A DNA stretch of 64,000 nucleotides. Source: Apostichopus californicus (lineage: Eukaryota > Echinodermata > Holothuroidea > Aspidochirotida > Stichopodidae). The notes below the pieces were generated by a model that was given only the letters and a program-made list of their open reading frames with translations, did no database searches and was not told the origin of the DNA. This document shows positions 39,101-51,100 of the stretch, piece after piece; position 1 is the first letter of the stretch; each line of letters begins with the position of its first letter. The stretch is from contig JAIPMN010002421.1 of NCBI GenBank assembly GCA_020650975.1, positions 15,652 to 79,651 of the forward strand. The letters are read 5' to 3'. A program made the position numbers and the translations under genes.

Positions 39101-42100
39101 AGTTTTTATGTCATAAGGAGTCATAAAGAAATAGCAAAATTTGACAAAATAACTTTCAAAATATTTATTCACATTTCAGTTTCCTTTGCAGGAATGGACA
39201 ATGACAGCACTTGTGTTGATAATGGCAGTGTGTTCCACAAATGCTCTGCTTTTTAAATATACAGTTTTTTTTAAGAATTAAATTACTTCCATTTAATATG
39301 AAGAATAAATCAACTTTCCTTTGTAATACATACTGTATTTCCTCAAATGCAAGTCATGTACAGTTAAGTACATAAATCCATGGAAATGTTAAATCACTGG
39401 CAGTCACAAAATACAAAAATGTCATTTTTGGTTTATACTCTCAAAAATGACTTTTTTTCTTTCTTAAATGAATTACTATGATCCTCACACAATACAGTAT
39501 TAATAAGGGACGAAACATGTCCAAATCGTTGAGAAAAAATTGGTATGACTTTGCCCTACCCCCACCCGCTCCCCATTACTGTACTTGAATGTGGTTTTCG
39601 ACCTTTGTATGTTTAAACGTTTTCTTCAAAACTTAGATAAATATTGCAACTGTGGTATCGTGTAAAACAATTAAGAAACCCTCCTTTTCCCTCAAATTGT
39701 CACTTTATATGAATCGGTTATACAGTACATACACAGACCAGGCTGACATGTGTACTGTAGGCCTTGTTAAGTACAAACAGTTTTCCATTAGTTATTTATT
39801 TTATATTACACAAAAGTATACATGGTACAGCACCGTGTACAGTATGCAAGTAACATTTTTCTTGTCCTTTTCTTTTTTCTACTTTTGTTTTTTTCATTTA
39901 CTGTTAGCCACTGCTCACCCAGTTTGCAAATCATGTATTTCCAAGAAGAACCTAAGCATGTCACTTCAGGAAGCTGAATGTTTCAAATCTCAGTTTCATT
40001 ACGGGCACAATTTCAGTTTCCCTCATAGTCAGTTGTTAGAAAAACAATATATCGATATAATCCTTTCTCAAAGCAGTTACAGTGCGAAATCAATGATGAC
40101 TTTACGGATAAGGGCAATTCTGTTTCTGACACTGAATATTGAGCTCTACAGGAAAAAAAATTTCCTTTGCTAAGCTGGCCCCGCTAGCGTTGTAAACGTG
40201 TATTATTCCTGAAAATGATATGCATACAGTGTATCCATGGACACTTCAATGCTGATTGGCCTCTGGGAATGGAAAACTGAGATTTGGAACATTTCAGCCT
40301 CCTCATGCAGCAGAAGGAAAGGAAAATATTATAACCGCATGAATACTGTATGTGAGCATTAGCATTTGTTAGGGTATAAGTACAATTGTAAATAGAACCA
40401 TACAAATAGAACTGTATGAAGGCTCTATTTTGCAAGGGTGAAAATATTTATAGGTCATCATTTAGTGGCCCTCCAAATTTTACAATGCTAACAGTTGCTA
40501 CAAGTCTTTTAAAATGTACCTTCATATGAGCTTGCATGCCCAAATTACTATTTTTTTCCCTACCATGCAGCCACTGAAGATTATTAAAATTGAAATGAAG
40601 ATTATTAAAATTGAAACATCGCTGGGGAATATGACATTTAGAGTGGGCAAATTTATGTTGACATTTGAAAATGGGTGACCAATACCGGACTTTCTAGCAA
40701 ATTTGGACACAATACAGAGAATCTTGCATTGAATCTTGGATTAAATTACCAATATCCTTAATGCTCGGGCAATAGTGCAAATAACAAAGCAAAGTAATAC
40801 ATGGCAAGCTTAAAACTTTCAAATAAAAAAAAATAAAAAAATTGATGATTTACTAAAATAACGCTGTCTGGAATGTAAATGAGGTATTGACAGCTAGTTC
40901 TTTTTATAAGGCACACCGAAAATTCAAAAGTGATTTGGAAGACAAATTAAAAAAAATAATAATAATCATTTTGTAGGAAAAAACAAAATTGTGAATTTAC
41001 ACAAACAGTCCATGCAGGAAGCATTCATCAAAAATTCGAAATAAACTGAAACTGCTAAACTTGGAAATAGTTTTTGCCCTAATATGGGCAAAACCATGGA
41101 AGCCTTTTGGTGTTATCGGCAGATTACCAAGGCAACTACACTCTGCAAAACCTCTGCAACCTGGGCCACATACTTAAAACATTACATTTGTCTAATAATT
41201 GTAGCAGAAAATGCAGTATGCTGAGATGATGATGCCACACCTTTATAATAATTCTACAAACATATCTTCCTTCCTTGTTACTACCCGCTTCCTTCACATC
41301 GTACCCCATGTAATATTTTCCTACAAAGTCCAGGTGAACCAGACTCAATCACCATCATATTCCTTCTACTTGAGAATTCATACAAAAATTCTGTTTCATT
41401 TTCTACATGTATACCAATCCTTAAAAGCCACACCAGTGTTATTTCATTTTTTTTATTTTTTTTTAAATTTATACTGTTTGAAGTCCTTCTCAACTTGCAT
41501 CATGACGGAACCATGGAACCCTGATGGACCTCGAAACCCAACGTAAGAAATTTTGTTAGTTTCTTGGAAGTGCTTCTTCTTCAAGAACAGCTACATCATT
41601 AATACAGTGAAGTTGTATAATTTACTAAGTCTCCATTAAGGAAACAGGTACAGCACTAATTGCCATTTTACTAATTAATGAGCTAGAACAAAATGAGACA
41701 CAATACTGCGATCTATAGAGCAATTCTTATTCTCCTCCATCTGTGTGGTATATTCCTCCTTAATCGCTATTTTTTATTTATTTTATTTTTTTGTCCGTCC
41801 CCTCACACACCCTCTTTATCCAAAATGTCATTAAGTTTTTCAAGCAAATATCATATGGTCAAAGATACTCATCATTAAACTGACACAGAAAACATCTTGA
41901 GTAAAACAATAAAATAAAATTATATGTTTCTTTTCAGATAAATTATTCGTCTATGGGTATTTTTTATACGTAAACTCTTTCATAGGTATACAAAAATAAA
42001 TATATTTAATGTCTCTATTTTTCTTTAGATGCAATATAGGTATTGCTGAACATTTGCACAAAATTTGTGGTGCATCGAAATTATACTCGAAAGTAATTTC

Positions 42101-45100
42101 AAGCACTGAAAGTAGGTGATGTAGGTTTTACTGTTGTTTACCAAACAACTGGTCAATATAGAATATTTGAACTAAAATAAGTTTCTTTTCTGGTTAAGAC
42201 TAATGCCACATGTATGCGAGATTCCAAATAGGCATTCAAATGTAATCTTGATAAAAATAATAGTAATAAAGATAAAAATAAAAATAATAATATTAATCTT
42301 CCAAAGAGTTGTTTTATAGACTACCATTATGGTAAGTTGGCAAAATAAAATAGTATATATCACATCTTAGCAACGGCTGACAGATTGAAAAGAAAGACTT
42401 CTTTATATTTTGAACAGCTACTGTAAAGTGCATATAAAAATGAATCTAACACAGCATAGTACAAAAACCAGGTTCACAGAAGAAAAAAGAAAGAAAAAAA
42501 AAATTCAGTTTTAGCACCAACGTCAAAAAAGAAAAGTGGTAGTGTTCCCCAATTTTTTTGTTTGCATTCATCAGCTAAAAAGCAGCACTGACAGACAGAT
42601 TAACACACACAGTGAGACAGCTCTTCAACAAATACTGACAAAATATGTGTTTATAGCAGGCCCTGGTTCAAAGGACACAGTGCTGACATAATACGTAAAT
42701 TTGCAGTAGGCACTTTTTTTAGATTTTAGAATATAAGACGGTCAGATCAAACAAATTGGTCTAGAACAGAGGCCCATCTTTGCTTTCTTTCACATAAAGT
42801 TGTTGGTTATGTTTATGTTGTTGCTTTTTTATTAGTTCATCACTTTGCTGCCTTTAATAACACACAAAGCTACTCTTTCAAAAAGGATGAAAAGAAATAT
42901 TGACAATGTTGACTTCCCAAGAATATTTGAAATCAGAAGATATCTATCAACCTTTAAACTATAGTGTATGGAAGCAACACATCTTGACAGCTGCATTCAA
43001 ATTGATTGCAAAAACATGTTTGTTTGTTTTTAAAAGAGAGAAAAAAATAATAAAAACTAGAATCCACTGTAACCAACTTTTATGGAAAGAGGGAACTTTT
43101 AGAAGAGGGAAAAGTATTAAAATCCCACTGAAACCAACTTTTATGGAAAGAAACAAAGTGTGCAGAAATTTGCTTAAACGTACGAGCAATTTTGCTGAAA
43201 ACTGTTAAACAGTTGACTCGTGCAAACAAAATAATGATTTGAAACAAGAAACATTGGTGAGAAATGGTTACAATTTTTTGGTGAAAACCCTGTGCTAAGT
43301 GATATTGACTAATTAAATTGTATATGCAGTTTATATATTACCTGGTCAGTTTAATACCCAAACCACTTTGGTAAAATATACTTAATTCTGTCACCATCAA
43401 AGGAAGGAATTACTTTACCAGGAAGGAAAGGTCACTACCAAATTCCTTAAAAAAAATGTTTTGATAAGTTTGCATGTGCCCAGCGAAATCAAACGTTGTG
43501 AATTTGAGACCAAGTTTATTTCCAACTTTGCCACTACACAGTACATTTGAATGACTTGTAAACAAAAATAAGCCTCTTTTTAGGTGTATACACCGTGTAC
43601 CCCAATAACACACATCTCTAAATGAAATGACAGCAGGATTTGGAATGAACATTCAGTGAAGCAAATCGTGTCAGATATGACCACACAGATAACGCCAAAT
43701 TCATTTCTGTGATATTTATACGTTTTCATATGATGTTTGCAATGGTGTGTGGGGTGATAACATGCATGATCTGTTTACAGAGTTGCTATTACTGTACATA
43801 CTGTCGGTGAGCGTAAACAAATAGCATAATTAACGTTATATTTCAGATAACACAGCATATTTTCAGTTGCAGAACAAGCACTAATGTCGTTTTACTTTGC
43901 TACATCTTGCTTACAATCACAGAGAGGCAACAATGTTACACATAGATCAGCAAAAGGGATATGGACAAAAAAAAGATTTTTTTTTTTTTTATACAGAAAG
44001 ACAATGCAACCACCTTGCAAAACCAGAAACCTTGTACTACATAGAGACCAATGTTTGCTGGTTTGATTTTAGGTGGCATTGCACGAGCCAAATCTTGGCA
44101 TTATCCATCACACTTGAAAGAGACTTATTTCATCAACATTTTACAGCACTTTTCTTTAAGGCAACAAAAAAAAAAAAAAATGGAGAAATGAAAGACCTGT
44201 TTGCTTTAGAGTAACCCCCCATTTGAAGACAAAGTGATAAGGCAGTCGGTGGAAGACGAAAGCAAGAGACAAAGCTGTGGGCGATAGCGGAAGACAGACG
44301 AGCAAACATAGACTGAGCCGTGACACCACAAGGATTAAAAGACAAGGATTAAAAGATGTAGATGAAGGGCTTGCAAAGAAACTTTAGTAGGAACTCCACT
44401 GCACCTGTGCATTGTGCTGGCTCTTCAAGACGGAAATGTCCGACAGGTGACTCTCGTTCATTCGAGCCTCACGTAGGGCAAACTCTTGGTGAAGGTCTCG
44501 TCTCAATCTGGCGATGGCTTCGGCGTGCCGTTTTTCAATCTCGGATCTGAGATTCTCCAGATGAGATGTCCGACCCTGGATGACGTCATCCTGGACCTTG
44601 GAGAGTTGTTCAGAGTATTGCTTCTCCAGTAACATCTCCTGGTGTCGGAGTTTAAGCTGATGTTCTCGGTATCCGACCTCCCATCTCCTCAGGAGTAGGT
44701 CCTTCTGTTTCAACTCGTTCTGTAGCTGACATTTTTCTTTCAAGAGATGGTTCTCTCTCTGCGTTAATTGCACTTCTAGGTCATGAAGATCGCCTTCCAT
44801 GTTCCTCTTTTGCTTGGAGAGTTCCTGCTCTAGGCGATCTTTCTCCAAGAGTAGTTCTTCTAATCTTTGTTTATCGCTGAGTTGTCGCTGAAGTTCTTCC
44901 CTCTCGGTGACCAACCTTCTGTGGATTTCATCCTGCTCGGCTACCTTCTCCAAGAGTAGATCCTTCTCTTTTCTCAGCATTTCCTCCCTAGCGACACTCT
45001 CATCCAGACGGCCTGCTAGATCGACTCCATTTCCAGCGAGGTCTTCCTCATCCAAAGCACCATCGAACCCACTAGAAGAGACATCTGGGGAATTCACAAA

Positions 45101-48100
45101 CCTACTCTTGATATCTTGCAGTTCCCGAAGGAGTTCCTCATTCTCGTCTGCCTGCCGAGAACTAGCTTCCTGTAAGACACTTATCTGCAGATTTTTCTCT
45201 GTCAGTATCTCTTTCTCTCGTTGCTCCTTTTGGTCCAGGAGTTCATTCAGTCTTTGGACCTCATCGCCTGCATTCTCTCGTCTTCTGTCTTTGCTAGAGC
45301 TCATCTCTCCCTCCAAAGCCTCTTTGAAAAGATTCTGTTCCTTTGAAATTACTTCCTTAGTTTCCTCCAACTCTTCTTTCAAACTCTGTATTTCACTGGT
45401 CAGGATCTGCTTGTCCTCTTGGTTGGCAGTTGATCTATTTCTGCTATCCATCAATTGGTTCTCAAGTTCATCTCTCTGCAGTTGTAAAGATTCATTGCTC
45501 ACTAATGCCTCCTCTAAGCGCTCCTTTGTTTCCGCCAACTCGTTTTGCAGGAGCAGACTTTCCTTCTCTCTTTCATTCAAAACTTCCTTCAAGCCAGTTG
45601 CTTCCCGCATCAATTGTTCTTGTTCTAAACGAGCGTCATTCCTCTCCCCGGTTACCGTTTCAGCATGTTCCTCCATCTTGGATAACTCTTCTTCCTTGAA
45701 TTTGGATTCTTCCTTTAACTGTTCCACCTCTAACCACAATTTTTCAAACTCTTTATCGACGTCACTAGCAGAAGGTTCTTCTGGAAGAGTTAGCATCGTT
45801 GTCTCGCCACTGACCTGCACTGCTGATAAGACTTCTTCTTGAGCATGAGGAGGCTGCTCAACATCCTCCTCTTCCTCCTCCTCCTTCTTCCTATTATCTT
45901 CTTCAATTGATGTGTCAACTTCATCAGCAGGACTACTGACCTCTTTTTCCATCATCTTGTCACTGTTTTCTTCAAACATTTTCCTCTGAGCATTCATCTG
46001 AGCCTCCAACACGATCCTCATGCTTTGTGATTCTCTCAATGCAGCCTCGGTCTCCACAAGTCTACGATCATACTCTTTCTTCTCCCTGATACTCTCTTTC
46101 TCAATGTACTCCAGCTTCTCTTTCAACATCTCAACTTCATCCCAAGTATCTGGTTTCCTTGTATGGACTTCTCCATCTTTCTCAGTGTCTTCTTCATCAT
46201 TCTCCTCAACATCTCCATCCTCTTCTCTATTGTCTTCTACTCCAGTGTCTATTGAATCATGGTAATCTTCAATACTCCCTATCATACCCTCTACATCTGT
46301 CTCACTAAAGGTCTTCTGTATTATTGCTTCAATTTTATCTTTCTCACTCTCAAATTCCTGTTCTAAGATTCTATTTCTTTCAAGATAAGAATCCCTCTCT
46401 CTTTGAACTTTAGCCAAAGCATCCTCCAAGGAATGCTTGTCATCTAACTGTTGCTCGAGACCTTCCACTCTCTCAAGCAATTGTTTTCTCTCTTCCTCAA
46501 GATTTGACAGCCCATCCAGCCTATTCTCTAATCCAGTCATTTCTACCCTGACTACACCAATTTCATTTTTCCTTTCAGCAAGAGCTGCTTCTAATCTCCT
46601 AGCAGATTCCTGAAGATCACACTCCCTAGTTCTACCCTCTTCACTCGTCACCTTCATTTCCTCGATAACGTTTTCCAACTTTTGAATTTCACTGCCTCTT
46701 CCTTCAGATTCATCCCTCCAATTATTTATTTGATTTTCTTTATCACCTATCAAATCTTTCAGAGTGTTTATTTCACACTGAAGGTCCTCTATGGTTTGTT
46801 TTAATTTGTCTTTGTCATTGCTTTCAGACCCCTCCCTGTCTCTGCTCTCACCCCCCTCCATGCCATCCATATTAATGCCACCTTCTTCAACTGCTCCTTT
46901 ACCAACTACCTCTGGATCATCCGCTTCTCTAAGTGACCCATTCTTCATTTCATTTATTTCAGTTTCTAAGACAAGATTTCTGTCATTTATTTCTTGTAGT
47001 TTCAAATCTTTTCCTGTGACATCATCTTTCAATCTCTTAACTTCCTCACTCAAATAATCGACTTTCTCTTCACTTTGCTGTTTTTCTCTTTGAAGTATTT
47101 CCACACAGCCAGCTTCATTTGCTAATATCTTATTCCTCTCTTCCAGTTCATCAATAGTTTCCTTCAAATTGTCTAATTTTATGTTAAACTCATGGTCCTT
47201 TTGATCCAAATCTTTTGCCAAACTTTCCTTCTCTTCTAACAGACCTACATTTTCTCTTTGCAAACTCAAGAGTTCCTTTTGCAAAGCATCAATTTTGCAT
47301 TCTATTTGAGCTAATTCATTACCCTGACCCCTAAATTCCTCTAACTCTTCTAGTGATACCCTCAGCTGTTCTGTTAGATTACTAACCATATGCTGATGGC
47401 TCTGCAACTCATCTTGCATGACTTCCAATCTATCTGAATCACTTCCATCCTCTTTGTTAACCTGATCCTCCAGTTCATGCAACTTGCACCTTAACACCTC
47501 CAACTCCTCCTCCAATATTTCAACTTTACCAGCTTTGCCCTGTAGCCTAGCCAGCTCTGAGAGTGTCTCAGCTAATTCTCCTATCTTCGGTGAAGTTTCT
47601 GAGGATTCCTTCTCTCTTGCTTCTTCCAGCTCTTTCTTCAACCTGTCAATCTCTACCTCAGATGCTTCTTTCTCCATCAGTAGTTCTAACATTTTCCCTT
47701 CAAATTCTTTTTCTTGGGATTCCAATCGATGCTGTAATTCTTCTTTGTCAGTTAACAGCTGATTTCTGTGTTTTGTAATTGACTGAAGTATCTCTTTTGT
47801 CTTAACAGTGTCCTTGATCATTTCCAGCTGTGGTTGCATCTCATCCAACTGCTCCACGAAGCCTTGCTTCTCACTTTCAGTTGCAGCCAGCTTGGCAGCA
47901 TGTATTTCTTTCAACTGCTCCAGCTTCTGCTCTAGTTTCTTTTTGTCTTCATAGGCATCTTCCAGCAACTTCCTCAAAGATTCCACTTCCCTTTTTACTT
48001 CCTCATCTTCTTCCTGTGATGTAGAAAAGAGGCCTAACTCTTTAGGTGAGAAAGGTAATTCCACTAGAGTTTCCTTTTCTGACATGACTTGTAAAAGTTC

Positions 48101-51100
48101 TTCCTCCAGAACTTCTTTCTCATGGTTTGTACTGTCCACTTGAGTGAGGAGAGCATCCCTTGCTTCTGACAGTTCCTGAACTTCAGCTCTCAGACGACTC
48201 ACATCTGCATGTCCCTCTTGTTCACCCCCTCCAAAAGGACCGGGAGATGCTTCCAGCCACTTGGCGTTCTCTTTTTCTAACTTTTCTTCAAATTCCTTCT
48301 CATATTGCATCTGAATCTCACCTTTCACTTTTTGCAGCTCAGTGACAAATTCATGCTGTTTAGTGACAGTGATGTTTTCTAACTTCTGCTCAAACTGAGT
48401 CTCTAATTCACGTTTCTCTTTCTTCAATGCTTGCTGATGGTCAATATGTAATTCTCTTCTCACTTGCTGCAACATGCCTTCATGAGCAAAGTTCAAGTCA
48501 TCGACTCTGTCTTCATATTCGCTCCGGAGTTCTTCTTCGATCTCATTCCTCAGGGCATCTTCATTGACGGTCGCAGCTTCTTTTCCCTCCTCCTTGACTT
48601 GCTCCAGCTCTTTCTGTAAGTGAGAATACTCTGTGGAGAGGTCATTAATCTGTGACTGATATGTAGAAACTTGTTCTTCCTTATCAGAAGCAACTATGTT
48701 CAATTGGTCTTGAAGGTTGATTCTTACCTGGTTCAGATCTTGGATCTCTTCATCTTTCCTCTGTATCTCTGCTGCCAGAATACCAATTTCTTTGGTGAGA
48801 TTGCCCCTAAGACTGGATGAGTTGAGTGCCTTCTCTGCCAACTCCTCCACAGCCTCCCCGACTTTCTTCTTCTCCTCTTCAAGGTCAGTCAGACTGGTAT
48901 TCAGCTCGTCCTGTGTCGATTCCAGTTCCTTCTTAAGCTCATTAATGTGCTCCCCTGTCCTCTTTTGGGCTTGTTCCGCCACAAACTCGATCTCATTTGC
49001 ATGAGTAGCTTTCAAATCATCAAGTTGTTTCTGATAAGCGGCAGACACATTTGACAGTTTTTGATTGAGGTTGTCAACATTTCCCCTTGCAGTCATGATG
49101 GCTTCATCTTTAGCCTTCAGTTTCTCATTAGCTTCTTTTAATTGATTCTCTAATTCAGTCCTCATCAGATTACTGTCACTACTGGCAGCTGCAATCCTCT
49201 CCATTTCATCGTACCTCTGTTTCCACAGGTCCACCTCCTGTCTTCGTTTCTCATCTAGTTGCTGTTTCATCATGACAATTTGACTACCATAGCTCTCATC
49301 CAACTCTGCCTGTAAATTCATCAGAGTTTGGTCCTTGGTCATAGGAGAGTCTTCTCCAGTGGTTTCTCTCAGCTTCTGTTGGAGGGCTGAAATCTCTCCC
49401 ATATTCTTTCTTTTGAGGTTCTCCCTGTCCTCGGACAGTTCTATCAACTCCTGAGCTTTCTGAGCGTAGCGCTCAGCTAGCTGCTGCATGGTGGCGTCCT
49501 TGTCAGCGACATTCTGCTGTAACGCTGTCACCTGATTTTGGGCCATGCTCAACTCGTCCGCCAAACTGCTCATTTGCTCGCCACTCTGGTTACGCAATGC
49601 ATCCCCAGTCTGTAGGAGACAAGAAAAAGAATGCAGGTTTTACAAGGGCATGCTCACAATGTAAATACCCACATCTGATAATACAAGGGCTTGGACAAGG
49701 GAAGGATTTCCCACAAAGCATTTTATTCTATGGTTTGGTTATCAAAAGACAACCAAAAATGATCAAAATTTCTGTTGGAGCAAGATATCCTACAGTTGTC
49801 AGTAAAATCATGTTTTTACAATTCCAAAGGATCTGATATACACAGTTGTTTGTGATTGTAAGTCATAAAAGCTTTAAATATTCTTACTCATACACAAAGA
49901 CTCTAGACATGGATTTTGTGTTTACAGTAAAAGTCCAAGTAGCACCTTGTGTGCAACTTTATTGATAATATGATACCTTCTGTACTAAATGAAATTTGTT
50001 ACTTGTCAAGTAAAATACCAATATTCACTTTTTTTTCGCTTTTCTATTTTAATGTTCTGTGCATGCCGAGGCAAATCAGAGTATTATTAACCTCACAGCC
50101 TTGATGACATTGTGGTCTAAATAATCCTTTTAAACAATTACAACATTCCTACTGTACAAAGCACTGCAGAAGAAAGACACCTTTTTCAGTTCCTGTAGAT
50201 ATGTCTTATCCTGTTAGACCAACAAATTTTTAAGCATTGCTTTGACACTGTATTACAGCTAATATTTATACCAATTAAGAAGCCCCAACTTAAACCAAGG
50301 TGAACAGGATTAAATTCTCTGTTCATCCATTTGATCGCTTTCTTTATCATATGTAAATAGGTGTTATGGATTACCTTAAACTGTTCAAAAACATTTGAAC
50401 AATCTTTGCGTGATATCAGCAGAGACCATACAATCTTCAGAGACTGATTGAAATAAGGTCACCCTGGAGCATACTACATATGGTTAAATGGATAGGATTT
50501 GAGCTACTGTACGTCATACATGGATTCCAAAACGTCCAAGTTAACCAAGATTCTGGTACAATGAGGGGGAATACTTTATCTGTCTATCCAGGCACTTCAA
50601 AAGGAACGCCAAAATGAATGTGTCCAGTAACTAAATGCTCTTAAGCATTTTTTTTATTGCAACAAGTTGTGTTATTCATAGCATCGCACAAAGCCAACTC
50701 ATACGTAGGGAAATTTCAACATAGCAGGAGCAAAACTGCAGCAACGTTAAAGAAGGCTGAGCTAATAGGACCGGTCACTAGTTATCTCTTGAAGATGTAA
50801 AGTCTCTGTAAAAAACCTGATGGTTTTGTTGTGACTTACTTCCTTAAGTTGGTCTTGGAGTGTTTGGATATACTGGCTGAGTTGGTTTGTCTGGGCTGTA
50901 GCTTCTGCTTGCACTGCATCGCGACTCTGAACCACGGTTTGCATATTCACTGTCAGTTGTTGGATGACTTGATCTCGTTGTAAGAGAGCTTGTTGGAATT
51001 CTTGGATCTGTGGAGACAAAAATGGAAATATTTTGATAATTAGTTATTACAAAAGAGACCTTTAGATGAAAGATATTTTATGGAAACAAGATACAGGCAC

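Larger units (their letters stand above)
34571..44404. other. AKAP9 intron 7 (9.8 kb)
   Basis: AT-rich, with no exon or RNA gene that I can support. It contains a 10-N assembly gap in a local duplication near 36.9 kb, a short duplication at about 43,060-43,150, a 21-bp repeat pair at about 40,577-40,616, and G/C-run tracts near 34,855, 38,290 and 39,000. Long open frames here (for example 39,652-40,173 plus) have intronic composition. Confidence 0.75.

Noticed and set aside
39652-40173. 173-residue plus-strand open frame in intron 7
   Set aside because: AT-rich intronic composition (runs of Phe, Tyr, Ser), no recognisable domain, no splice or promoter context.
44907-45842. 311-residue plus-strand open frame opposite exon 7
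   Set aside because: Ser/Leu-rich antisense shadow of the Glu/Lys/Gln coiled-coil coding sequence; the minus strand has the homology and splice structure.
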